A DNA stretch of 64,000 nt from Pseudoips prasinana (taxonomy: Eukaryota; Arthropoda; Insecta; Lepidoptera; Nolidae), in the NCBI GenBank assembly GCA_951640165.1, contig OX621252.1, positions 14,715,934-14,779,933 of the forward strand. The letters run 5' to 3'. The first letter of the stretch is position 1. Each line of letters starts with the position of its first letter. This document shows positions 1 through 10,381 of the stretch, piece after piece. Position numbers and translations under genes: made by a program. A model generated the notes under the pieces. That model worked only from the letters and a program-made list of their open reading frames with translations. It did no database searches and had not been told where the DNA came from.

Positions 1-162
1 TTTTTTGTATCTGGTAAACTACTAAATGAGTTACTAGCAGTTTAGTTTTACACAGGATAGAGGTTGACAGTGATAGTCTCCTGCTTTTGCAACTAGCTTT
101 TGTTTCTAAGGTGACGCCCACACCTGGGAAATAATTCCCTGTATCGTGGATATTTAACTTTT

Positions 163-345
163 ATCATCATCATAATTATTTCAGCCGATAGAAGCCCACG
201 GCTTGACAAAGGCCTCCCCCAAAGATCTCCACAATTGCCTATCTATCTATCGCTATCCAGCGACTCTCACAAGATCATCGATCTTGTAGAAGGCCTGCCC
301 ACACTGCGTCTTCTGTTTCGTGGCCACCACTCGAAAACCGTTTTT
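163..345 (-). repeat. Dispersed lepidopteran repeat (catcatcat / tggacaaaggcct family)
   Basis: Contains a catcatcat start, a segment reading gacaaaggcctcccccaaag, then ccacaattgcc and ctatccagcg. The same arrangement recurs at about 39000, 39350, 60060-60180 and, more diverged, at 32660 and 54170. No coding potential. The family recurs within the window but I cannot assign it to a named superfamily. Confidence 0.6.
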
Positions 346-482
346 TAACTTTATAATAATGCCATTTACATAGTCCCAGAACAATAATTTATGGCTTACA
401 CAAATAGTTGTGCTGTGTGGGACTCGAACCCAAAACACGAGGCCATGGACCACATTAACCACTGCGCCACAAGCGCAGTAAC
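345..482 (-). mobile_element. tRNA-derived SINE, family A, partial
   Basis: On the minus strand it opens with a tRNA-like head (A box gtggcgcagtggttaa, B box gggttcgagtcc) followed by caactatttgtgtaa, the arrangement also seen at 17643-17840, 30204-30392, 34683-34881 and 53796-53920. Diverged and truncated at its 3' end. It is not a functional tRNA gene, because the head runs into the SINE body without a mature 3' end. Confidence 0.75.
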
Positions 483-573
483 CTGAACTACACGAGCTAT
501 CTCAAAACCTTAACTAGTAACCAGGATTGATAGACAAGGGATCGGATTCTCAAATCAATTCAATTAAAATTCT

Positions 574-579
574 TTTATT
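574..579 (-). terminator. Candidate poly(A) signal AATAAA
   Basis: AATAAA on the minus strand, about 20 nt downstream of the stop codon of the candidate terminal exon at 598-704. It gives modest support to that exon being a real 3' end. Confidence 0.4.
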
Positions 580-597
580 TTCACTACACAAAGAATT

Positions 598-704
598 CTA
601 CTTGGCTTCTACTACTTCTCTAACCCTAGTCATAGTGAATCCCATGAGAGCCGTGAGCAACGGCTTAATCTGCTCTCTGGGTTTAGTTCCTCTACCAACC
701 AGAC
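598..704 (-). CDS. Candidate terminal coding exon, unrecognised protein
   Basis: The minus strand holds an AG acceptor at 705-706 followed by an open frame of 34 codons ending in TAG at 598-600. The peptide begins LVGRGTKPREQIKPLLTAL and ends RVREVVEAK, a composition that looks like real protein rather than AT-rich noise. A poly(A) signal lies 20 nt past the stop. If real, the exon starts with the last two bases of a codon, so earlier exons should lie to the right on the minus strand. The acceptor lacks a strong pyrimidine tract, and I recognise neither the protein nor an upstream exon. It could instead be a processed pseudogene piece. Confidence 0.35.
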
Positions 705-709
705 CTTAA

Positions 710-1550
710 ATATCTTTGTATTTTTACAAATACGTAACTTACGCCGCGCCGCTCGGACAAAGGTCATATCCATAAATTGTTTACTACCATAACAGATTCA
801 AAATAAATATCGATGATCCCATAACAAAATACAATGCTATAATATTCAGCTACCGTTTTCAACATTCATTTTTATGGCTCGTTGTTGCAACACGGCACTC
901 AATCAACTCTATAGTATGGCTTCGGTAACCGCAAGCAAGGTTCTACGATCGCCAATATTACACGATTATAATATATTACCTCTCACTCTAACTAAATAAA
1001 AATGAAAGAGACATCAAGCCCGTCAATTTAGATCTCGGAACCTGAATAAGGGTTGAAACCTGTTCCTCATTTGTGAGACACCTACTCGTTCTGGCTTTTG
1101 TTTTTTGTGTAAACCCTGCGTAGGAATTATAATGGTTATTTTGTTTTGTTAAGCTGCTATTGACGTGTTTTGTGTTGCAACAGGTTGTTGTATTGCTTTA
1201 ATTGAAACAATCAGTCTTTTTGGAACTTGTTTCGAAAGCGATAAGGACCTACCTAATTCTTTGTAAATGTGTACCTGGATGTTTATGCTTACTTTTAACT
1301 CTATATGCTATGCTAAATTGTAATTTCTTTCATATATACAAGTAAAATTTTAGTATATAAAGTTATATCGATCACAGGTTGCAATTTTTAATATAATTTA
1401 ATTATTGTAACAACCCTAACTAAAAGAAAATACTAGACAAAAAAGAACATCTATTTAGACGTAGATATGTAGGGCTGTAACTAAAAAGAAAGAACTAAAA
1501 CGAGTATATATTTTTGAAGTTATACTTTTTTTGGCGCGATGGAGAAAAAT
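710..1550. other. No gene seen
   Basis: AT-rich intergenic or intronic sequence. I see no convincing exon, RNA gene or recognisable repeat. Confidence 0.5.
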
Positions 1551-1712
1551 GATGAGAGTGAATTTTTACGATGCGCGCGCTCACCGACACCAAAAAATTT
1601 AACAGCATGAAGTTAGTTCTAGGTGGTATTAAAATGTATGAGAGTGAATTTAAACGATGCGCGCGCATCGTAAGAATAACAGCATGACGTTAGTTCTAGG
1701 TGGTATGAAAAT
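1551..1712 (+). repeat. Two-unit diverged tandem repeat
   Basis: Two adjacent units each contain gagagtgaattt, acgatgcgcgcgc, aacagcatga and gttagttctaggtggtat in the same order (about 1551-1637 and 1638-1712). The second unit is shorter. Confidence 0.7.
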
Positions 1713-2365
1713 TGATAACTATGTTCAAGTTGTATATTAAGAAGTATAACTTCTAACGCGTGTACATAAGTACATACAATTTTTTTTTTTTAGATTGTGA
1801 TCTTCGACTCCAAATATGTTTTGACTGAGTGGGACCTGAACTTGTTTTTAGCCAAATATTTTAGTAACTAATTTAAAGCCATTTAAGTAATCGTATTTGT
1901 ATCTTTCTTATAAACTTAACTTTTGTAAACATTATTTAACCTTTACAACAACGTATCAGATCAAATTCTTTAAAAAATATACACGTTTATATGATCGTAA
2001 AATCAATTTTTCGGTATCATATAATTTTTCTCTAATTACAAAAATAAATAACCTACACTAAGTCATTCTCATATTATATCTGATTTGCCATTGTGCGGTA
2101 AATAGTTGATGCTAGGAGAAATAGTATAACTTAGGCACTTAAGTAAATAGTCAGACAGAGACATAAACCTCACCTGTTAGCCGGGCTATAATAACAATCA
2201 CTTATACATGAATATAATTATGGAGGTCTCACTACCCTAGCGCAGTAAACAGAAAAGTTAACACTTTCTGAACGATTTGTTCCTCCGGCCGGAAGTACCT
2301 GTGGCTGTAATTATTTCCAGCTGCCATTAATTAACCCCCTATTACGTTGAACTTAAGGGTTAAAA

Positions 2366-2579
2366 TTACATTTTAAAATACGGGAGACTGGAAATTGACG
2401 CGTTCGTCGAATCGCCAAAGGCACCCAAATCAAACACGGTAAATGTGTCGTCAAATTTCGGCTTGTCTGAAGCGTCAGAAGCATCGTTACGGCTAATATC
2501 CGCCGGATACGATGCACGATCTGACGCCGACGTTATTATCTTGTAATTGAAACGGCGTGTCGATTTGTTCATTTGAATG
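2366..2579 (-). CDS. Candidate terminal coding exon, unrecognised protein
   Basis: On the minus strand a good acceptor (pyrimidine-rich tract ending ccccag at 2580-2585) precedes an open frame of 70 codons to a TAA at 2366. The product is polar and rich in Ser and Asp, with a KPKFDDTFTVFDLG segment and the end SSLPYFKM. GC content is higher than the flanks. The exon would begin with one base completing a codon. I do not recognise the protein; no poly(A) signal is obvious close by. It may be a real last exon or a chance open frame behind a chance acceptor. Confidence 0.35.
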
Positions 2580-3044
2580 CTGGGGTTGAGGGGACGGTAA
2601 ATGATAGATAGGATTGAGGATTCAATTGCCCGAAGCACCCGAAGTCAAAGGTGGGGTTGAGAGGCCAGATATAGAGACAATCCAAAATTGCTTCGTTACA
2701 AATAGTTGACTAAGTTTTAGGGCGGAAGTTGGAAGGATTTTCATCTTCACTTTAACTGTAACTTTTTCTGTATTTCATGGATATTTATTTATATTTCATA
2801 TTCAATAAATTGGTGCATTTTAAGAATGCAGGCGTATAGGAAAATAGATCACATCAATATGGCAGCTTTTAGAAGTACATTTACAGATCTTGAATAACAA
2901 TTATAACATACAATTCTATTACTTAAAGAGAGATCTTGGTTGAAATAATAGAGAAAATAAGAGATAAATATAATAATATGTTATAATTTCCTGGATAACT
3001 TCTTAGAACTTCCTGTCATCCTTTTAGTGGTTATAATAATAATG

Positions 3045-3138
3045 TCCTCAGACCGGATTTCGACCACGGCGGCCAGTGAGCAACGGAGACTAGGCAACTG
3101 CGCAGGACATTTTATAGTCACAAGTGTGTGCGCAAACA
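3045..3138 (-). mobile_element. 3' fragment of tRNA-derived SINE (family D)
   Basis: On the minus strand it matches the 3' part of the full copy at 35196-35573: the tgtgcgcacacacttgtg-like segment, aggacatattatagtg-like segment and ggccgccgtgg-like segment occur in the same order, ending in gagga. The tRNA-like head is missing. Confidence 0.7.
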
Positions 3139-3166
3139 GACTTATAGTTTTTATAATATAAAAACA

Positions 3167-3278
3167 ACTAAAACGATGTAAATCCTAACCTACTAAACGA
3201 ACAAATTCAGTCGGGTAATCTGGCGGAAACCCCACTGAATTTGTTCGTTTATTAGGATAGGATTTACATCGTTTTAGT
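3167..3278. repeat. Foldback element, 45-bp arms, 22-nt loop
   Basis: The arm at 3167-3211 is repeated inverted at 3234-3278 with very few mismatches around a 22-nt GC-richer loop. The DNA or its transcript could fold into a long hairpin. No flanking target duplication is certain. Probably a foldback MITE; a hairpin-RNA precursor is possible but untested. Confidence 0.8.
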
Positions 3279-3289
3279 AGCTTCTAACC

Positions 3290-6190
3290 GGTATAGTATG
3301 ATAAAATTCCTTTTCGTGTTAAAACGTACAAATCAAGACCTTGGGCGACCAGTTGCTAAATCAGAAATAATTAAACGAAATTCCGTAAAAGCTAGAATTT
3401 GATTCAAACATTACACCAAGGTATCTAAAAATCTATGACGCTTGTGGGTCTTCTGCTGGCCACGGCAACTTGGCACCTTAGAATTTATACGACAAATAAA
3501 TCGTCATAGATGTTTAGTACTTTCGCATGGACTTGTCATCTTGTTAAAAATGATTTCATTGACGGAAGGAAATTAGTCTGTCCAGTATGAACCGATTACT
3601 TGCTGACTAAACTGTTTTAACTATTTTTTTTTTAATAAAATATATCTCTGAGATAGTATGACTGCGTTTTACACGTGTCAGAAAATTATCAATACTAAAA
3701 CATTACACTCTTGCAGCTTTGATAATTTCACAAGTGCTTTTAGGAACCCCAGTCGTCCATGAATATGACCTGAACCTACAAGATCAGCGCTGAAAAGGAT
3801 AAAATGATTTTATTTACCTTTTGTAATTTAGTTATCAGTAATAGTTTAAATAAAAAATATCTTTCTAGTTCTTTGTTTTACTTGGTTCTTGTTCTTTACT
3901 TGGCAGGCTGTGCTCGTTGTTATTTCTATGTCTTAACCTTTTCCTATAATTCCTTTAACCTCGCTTTTATTTTACACCTATCAGTATCTATTTTTAAAGT
4001 GCCCTTAATTTAGTTTAGGTTTCGTTTCAGTAACTATACTTCTTATATAATTTATTTTCAACTATCGCAAGACCATAGACTAGCTTAGACACTATTGCCT
4101 CGTTAAAAAAAATTCAATCACACATAATGTAGATTGGAATAGGTCAACAGAAAAGCTGTAAACATTAATGTTTTTCTAACATGAATATAATATATTAGTA
4201 ACAGCCCAAAATCAAGATGTTGACAGTGTTGACACGGTTAGTCTCAACCCCGTAAATACTCCGCCTGTTTGCTTTGCGGCCCAGTCGGCATTCACATTCT
4301 ATCGAATGTTGGACTATATATAGAGTGCACTATACACTTCTTCTGCACTATAAAATGTCCCAAACCGATAGCTCTTCTCTATTACGACTGCCTGCATTTC
4401 GGCCACGCCAACTTTATAATTCACAGCAAGTACTAAGCGTCGCAAATTATCATATCGTATCAGTGTTTGAAATAGCGACGATCGTCCTATCTTATCATTT
4501 CTGATAGTCTTATCTAGTACGTAACAACTAACAACACAAATAGAGAACAGCTACAGTGCATTTATTAAATTTCATACTACTCAAAAGTATGATTTTTAAC
4601 AAACTAACCTTTTTCTCTACTGGATTCTAAGAGATAGAACCATTTTTATCAATCTCAACACGTTTCTAACTGTTTGGTAAACTGAAAATTTAGATCTATA
4701 TTTTGCAAACTGTTAAAGCTTGTATTAATGTTAATATTCGTTAGTTCAAAAAACTACCTACTATCGACATACGATCAATTTCTGAGTTTTGCTTATTCCA
4801 AAAATTCTATTAAGGGTTTATGGTCTTATGATGGGAGAATGCTGTTTCATAAAAATAAAGAATTTTGTAGCTCGCAGCTTAACTGAAGACTTGCCACCCC
4901 GATTTATAGGGAGCGTGATTCGATTTGCGCTTGACGTTTAAATGGATGATATTCAAGTTTTGAGTACAAAATATGAATATCACAGCACTAATAAACCCTA
5001 GTAATTATATAAAAGTTCAGAACATTCAACGTAAGGGAAGAAACTCGCATTATTTTTATTCGTATGGCGGCATCTTCTAAGAACAAAGTTGATTAATCTT
5101 ATTATAAATTATAAGCAAGCTTCTTTTCTCTTGCCAACCAAATTATCCGACTTAATCGGTCACGAGATAATACAGCAAGTTTCGGAAATTTGACACGCAA
5201 TGCATTGTATGCATCTGGTGTCACCAACTTCGCGTGACCGATAATCAACTCATTTCATACACGACTTCATCGCAGAAAGCATGTCTTTTAAATTTAAGCA
5301 ATTCCTGGTATTTGAAGTCTGGCCAGCTCAGGCTTTTTTAACACTTTTAACACCACCCTTTCAACGAGTCGGACTCGCACACCCAGGAACTACACTTTAT
5401 ACATTTCAATGAATAAAAAGTGTTTTTTGAAATGACGGCGATATTGAACCTAGGTATTTTCGCTGCTTTACTGGATATCTGTAGAAAAAAACTACAGTAT
5501 TCTCAGTATTGTATAATTATAAAGCAATAAAAGCTGATCTAATTTAGTTTAAGCTAGATTTTTTAGAATGTTAAATAAGTTTATCAGATTGTAATTTCTT
5601 ATTACTACATATTACTTTACTTTATTGTGGAGATCTTTGAGGGAGGCTTTTCACCAGCAGCGAACGTTTTTGGATTGATATGATGATGATACTTTCATAT
5701 GATTTCTCACTTAAACGAGTACTAAGGAATTTTACTACCATTTCCGGCCTTTTGTAATGTTTTGCTCCATATTTTTATTTGCGTTACGATGGTGGAAGCC
5801 ATTTTTAACTTCTCTTTACGAGTATTTCAGTAGTTACTAGAATATACCCCTTTTCTATATTTCTGTAGTTGCTAATAAATAATATTTAAAAAGAATGTCA
5901 GCATCAGACGTTCTTTTTAAATAACTACTACAGAGTTCCTTTTTATTACTATTTGGAACCTTAAAAATATTTTAAAATTTAATTTAATTTGCGCAGAGTC
6001 CTCAATGAAAAAGATTGATTGACCACTACGAAACCAAAGTCATGAAGATTTTATGCAAAACTTTCAAATAGTTTCTAGTGTAATAACTACCTTTTTGGTG
6101 AATAAACGACGTTATGATTTTACACTATAAAAAAGTCCACCTGTCATGGTTGTCAAAAGCATTGGAATGACAATAGCCAACTTTTAGTTA
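3290..6190. other. No gene seen
   Basis: AT-rich sequence without a supported exon. A short inverted repeat (cggtcacg .. cgtgaccg) spans about 5158-5241, and about 5625-5690 carries a piece of the tggacaaaggcct repeat family. Confidence 0.5.
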
Positions 6191-6225
6191 AGATGAATTA
6201 ATGTTATCACAACTGTTGAACAGCG

Positions 6226-7608
6226 ATGGCGAAAAGAATAACAAAGAGCGCGATCAACTGGGAAGAATTAGCAAAGAGAGTGCCACCTGAACAAAAAGTC
6301 AACTTCTTCGCGTTCAAGGGGAAGCATGATGTGTATATGCGCAGGTAACTGATTTGAATGTGTTTTTGTATTTCTGCGTGTGAGTAAGGTCGCCAGAGCT
6401 CATCGGAGTGGGGGGAAGGGAGAGCCACACTTGTTTGCTAACTCTTAAAGGCCGACAACGCACCCGCGACTCTTCTGGTGTTGCGAGTGTCATGGGCGGT
6501 GAGTCTAGTCTCGTCTAATGGTAGGCATTAAGATTGTTTAGTATGGAGGATAGAGATTGCTAATTGGATTGATTTTATTTTTGTGTATATTGTAATGCAT
6601 GGCACTCAAAACAATGACAAACGGTGAAACAGCCTATCTTCAATATGGAGGTGGAAATAATCCAGGCGAATTGAAGTGACCATTCTTTTCTACTAAATGC
6701 ATAACCTCTAGTACAAAATTTGTTGGCTACCTTACTGATGTGCCTAGTAACAAAGAGTTTTACGCACCATAGCAATTTGTATCAAGATTACAAGCGCAGT
6801 AGGAATTTGAGCAAATCTCCAATTGCGAGTGGATTTTAAGTGTTAGATTTTTCAAATTTTTAGGTTGAATTGCTCATTGTTAACTACTTACTGAAGAAGC
6901 TCTTCTTTTCCAGGGTCATATCTAACCCTCCCGAGCCACCAAAAATAGACTGGGAACAATACAAAAAGATTGTTCCGGTTCCGGGACTAGTTGAAAAATT
7001 GCAGGCCGAGTATCAATCTTTGCAAGTCCCGTACCCAACAGACACATTATCAGCCGAAGTCGACAAGCAGTGGGCGAGTTTACAACCAGAGATACAGAAA
7101 TATAACGAAGAAATGAAAAAACATATAGAAAGGTATTGTAACTTTACTGCATAGTAGGAGATAATATATGAATTTACTACTGTAATTAAGAAAAGCATCG
7201 GCACTAAATGTACTATATGATAATTAACTAACGAGTGTATATTTTTAAACTACATATAACTTTGTTTGCTCAATTTTTGGTACAGTTGCCACGATAGCTC
7301 CGTATTTGTAGCAAGTGCGTCCACAAAATCAGCAACTGTAGTTTATTATCCTCAGCAGTGAGTTCTTCCTAAGGCTGATCTCTATATTATAAACTTAACT
7401 AATTTTCGTTTCCAGTGCTACCAAAGAACTGAACAGAATCAAAGCTCTACCGAAATACGAAGACATGACGATGGAAATGTACTATGATATGTTCCCTAAT
7501 GACGCCCTAGATCCTATTAAGAGACCCACGTTCTGGCCTCACACGCCTGAAGAGCAACTCGGCTATGTTGACCCTACGACGCAGGTCCAAACTGAAAAGA
7601 AAAAGTAG
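6226..7608 (+). CDS. ATPsynD: ATP synthase subunit d, mitochondrial
   Basis: Subunit d is part of the peripheral stalk of mitochondrial F1Fo ATP synthase, which holds the catalytic head still against the rotor on the matrix side of the inner membrane. Three coding exons join in frame: 6226-6344, 6914-7132 and 7416-7608, with introns starting GT and ending AG. The product is 176 aa, the usual length for the family. Family landmarks seen: INWEELAKRVP near residue 11, NPPEPPKIDWEQYK around residues 43-56, a coiled middle region, and the conserved RPTFWPHTPEEQLGY near the C-terminus. The start is the first ATG in frame (gcgATGG) and gives the usual short MAKR-type N-terminus. Intron 1 (6345-6913) carries a short dispersed-repeat fragment at about 6440-6535. 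A non-coding 5' exon is possible, because an AG lies two bases before the ATG. Confidence 0.95.
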
Positions 7609-7650
7609 AAATACCAACTAAAAGAGATACTGTTAGCTTTCTTTTCTTTA

Positions 7651-7656
7651 AATAAA
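7651..7656 (+). terminator. Poly(A) signal of ATPsynD
   Basis: AATAAA 43 nt after the stop codon of the ATP synthase subunit d gene, the only good signal close to it. Confidence 0.7.
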
Positions 7657-7669
7657 AAAAATCTGTCGT

Positions 7670-8185
7670 TGCTGTTTGGTTTTATCGACTTTACTTATTC
7701 AACCGATTTGTTTTACCATTTTTACTCATTGAATATTTTATCTATTACCTAGTTCCAGTTGGAAGATCATTCATATTCAGTTGCCAAGTAAGACTATACC
7801 AAGAAATATTTTACGAATTTACATATCGACGGAATTTTATATTTCTTTGAATAGTCGCAGCCGTTTGAAACGTGTGTTCCGAGTACCACACACATGTAAC
7901 CCGTGGAACTAAACGTTTTGTGATCGCCGTCGCCGCAGGCAAAGTGCAAACATCGCGTGAGTTATTGTTTTTCAACGTAGGGTCACTGTGCTGACGAAAT
8001 TTGACTCAATTATAATCCAATTTAAAGATAAATTCTGGAAGATTACAGATTTTCGACCCCTTGGATTTCCAATTCAAATGGATAACTGTTGCATTTATAT
8101 GTGAAGATTATATTATCCTGATTATTTCTGTGTATATTTTTCTAAAGCGTACAACCCTAGGCTGGTTGCGCTAAAGGGCTGGACT
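7670..8185. other. Gene-free spacer
   Basis: No exon or repeat recognised. GC content rises toward 7900-8000 and 8150-8280, upstream of the signal-peptide-like exon at 8366. Confidence 0.45.
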
Positions 8186-8190
8186 CGTCT

Positions 8191-8365
8191 AAATATAGTA
8201 GCGCATTCAGGGTCGCGCGGAGACAGCGCACCGCTGCCGCGCTGCCTGCACCGGCCAACAACTTGCGCGCGGCAAATTATGATTGATAATAGCTTTAGAT
8301 TTCACCCGGACTTGTTTCCAGTTTAATTAACATTCGCAACCAGAAATAATTTGTCCACACGCAGT
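8191..8365 (+). promoter_or_regulatory. Candidate core promoter and 5' UTR
   Basis: A TATA-like aaatatag at about 8192 is followed by a GC-rich stretch with a possible initiator (attcagg, about 8207) and then about 150 nt of leader to the ATG at 8366. It is supported only by position and composition. Confidence 0.25.
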
Positions 8366-8409
8366 ATGCAAGCAGCGAAAGTTATTTTAGTCATCCTGTT
8401 GATCTTTTT
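8366..8409 (+). CDS. Candidate first exon encoding a signal peptide
   Basis: An ATG is followed by MQAAKVILVILLIF and then a GT donor (gtacgt) at 8410. A basic residue before a run of about ten hydrophobic residues is the form of a secretory signal peptide, and short first exons ending inside the signal peptide are common in insect secreted proteins such as cuticle proteins. I could not find a matching second exon downstream, so the gene is not established. Without splicing the frame closes after 18 codons. Confidence 0.3.
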
Positions 8410-9097
8410 GTACGTATCTTGACGATTTACTTCCCAACATACACTAATTGTCTGGTCTTTCATTGATCGATCTTAAAGGAATTTCCTTGTGCCTGAAATC
8501 TTTTGACATTGCAATGTGTAATGAACAGTCGTTGTGTAGGTGTGCTTTACTCATACGCAGTGCGCTCGCGCAGTAACCGTTTCCAGACGCACCTCTTCCG
8601 AGAAAACTAGCTCTGGTCTCAAGTAGTAGCCGCTATTATGAATACGCTATCCAATTATAAGTATTGCATGTGATAGCAAACTGGAAAGAGATCTGGAATT
8701 CTATTAGCACTTATGACTGTTCAATATTTCAGTACAACATACAAGGTAGGAAGGAAGTTATTGATAATATTGTTCCGATTAGTAGTAGTATTGGCATTGA
8801 ATAAACTACTTGCATCCTCCATTTTGATGGATAGTCCACTTAATAGAAGGAAACGAACTCAAGATCCAAAAACAACAAACTTTAGTTCCGTAGGTATGAT
8901 CATTTAGTTTGAGGAAAGTTTAAAAATAAAGTGTAACATCTCTTTCCGTTTCCTTGGAGAAGTGTCACGGGCGATTATGGATCAATCGGCGGCTTGGACG
9001 GATATCCGACGTCGATGGGACAACAAACGACTGAAAACTATAGACAAAGCTAAGGGGTTGGCTCTTTCAACGAAGAGTCTTTTATAACAAAATAATA

Positions 9098-10379
9098 GGT
9101 CTTTACCTATGAAATTGCCGTTTTGTATGAAAAAATTTAAACGAATTTTTTTCATGAATTTTTTTATTTGTATTAATCGAAGTAATCACCCATGCAATCA
9201 ATGCATCTTTGCCATCGCAGTGGCAGTTTATTGATGCCCTTCTTAAAGAAATCAGCTGGACGGGAGGCAACAAATTCTTCAAAGGCATTTTGTACTGCCT
9301 CTCGGGTATTGAATTTTTTTCCCGCCAAGAAGTTATCCAAATTCTGGAAAAAGTAGTAGTCTGTAGGCGCAAGGTCTGGTGAGTAGGGCGGATGACGGAG
9401 AGCTTCCAACCCCAGTTCTTGCAACTTGGAGACCGTCTGCTGTGCAGTATGAGGTCGCGCGTTGTCGTGCAGGAGCAGCGGAGACGAGCGATTGACCAAT
9501 GCTGGTTGGAGATGCGCCAGCTTCTCCATCATTGTGCTCAGTTCTTCACAGTACACATCTGCAGTAATGCTCACCCCGTTTGGTAAGAAGCTGTGATGAA
9601 TCACACCGGCGCTAGACCACCAAACAGTGACCATCACTTTTCTAGGGGTAAGTTTTCGTTTAGGGCATTGTTTAGGTGCTGAACCAGGATCCAACCAACT
9701 TGCTGAGCGCTTGCGGTTATCAAACAGAATCCATTTTTCATCGCAGGTAACAATGCGGTTCAAAATTCCTTCATTTGTGTGTCTGTTGAGCAGTGCAAGG
9801 CACGTCTCGACGCGTACTTCGCGCTGGCGATCATTGAGTTCGTGGGGCACCCATTTGTCAAGCTTTTTTACCTTGCCAATTTGACGCAAATGGACCAATA
9901 TTGTTTTGACGCTAACGTCGAAAGCTGCTGCTAATTCAGCCGTAGATTGTGTATCATCAGCTTCCACAACCGCCTTTAATTCGTCATTGTCGACCAAAGT
10001 CTTCGGACGACCGCGAGGTTCATTTTTCAGGTCGAAATTTCCAGAACGGAAGCGAGCATACCAATAACAGGTGGTGCGTTGGTTTGTAGTGTTAGCTCCG
10101 TAAACGTCGTTGATGTTGCGTGCCGCTTGTGCCGCGTTGCTGCCACGACGGTACTCATATTCCATAATTACTCGAATTTTTAACGTATCCATGATGACGA
10201 AAAAGATTGAAATGCGATGAAAATGTAACACTAATCAATAAAGAAATGACTACTTTTGGAAAAAAGAATCCATGTTTTTAAAATAAAATTAATTTGAAAT
10301 TAGAATTCTTAGCCAAACAAAAATTATTTTGATTTGAAATGGCCAGTACTGCAGAACGGCAATTTCATAGGTAAAGACC
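9098..10379 (-). mobile_element. Intact mariner transposon
   Basis: A 1282-bp element of the Tc1/mariner superfamily. Inverted terminal repeats of about 28 bp (9098-9125 and 10352-10379) begin ggtctttacctatgaaattg and differ at about one base. A TA dinucleotide flanks each end (9096-9097 and 10380-10381), as expected for the TA target of mariner. The single transposase frame lies between the ends on the minus strand without stops or frameshifts. Length, ends and coding frame are those of a potentially autonomous copy. Confidence 0.97.
9173..10192 (-). CDS. mariner transposase (D,D34D)
   Basis: A 339-residue transposase that would bind the element's terminal repeats and cut and paste it at TA sites. 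An N-terminal helix-turn-helix DNA-binding region is followed by the family signature WVPHEL (residues 114-119). The catalytic triad reads Asp151 in TCDEKW, Asp243 in LLHDNARPH and Asp278 in YSPDLAPTD, with 34 residues between the last two, the mariner D34D spacing. The frame stays open to 10231 but the first good ATG is at 10192 (MDTLKIRVI), giving the usual length of about 340 aa. No disabling change is visible. Expression has not been shown. Confidence 0.97.
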   Translation of the reverse strand: MDTLKIRVIMEYEYRRGSNAAQAARNINDVYGANTTNQRTTCYWYARFRSGNFDLKNEPRGRPKTLVDNDELKAVVEADDTQSTAELAAAFDVSVKTILVHLRQIGKVKKLDKWVPHELNDRQREVRVETCLALLNRHTNEGILNRIVTCDEKWILFDNRKRSASWLDPGSAPKQCPKRKLTPRKVMVTVWWSSAGVIHHSFLPNGVSITADVYCEELSTMMEKLAHLQPALVNRSSPLLLHDNARPHTAQQTVSKLQELGLEALRHPPYSPDLAPTDYYFFQNLDNFLAGKKFNTREAVQNAFEEFVASRPADFFKKGINKLPLRWQRCIDCMGDYFD

Positions 10380-10381
10380 TA

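Noticed and set aside
8909..9087. 59-codon frame (contains MDQSAAWTDIRRRWDNKRLK) before the mariner
   Set aside because: It resembles coding sequence slightly but has no start, acceptor or known relative; not strong enough to list as a gene.
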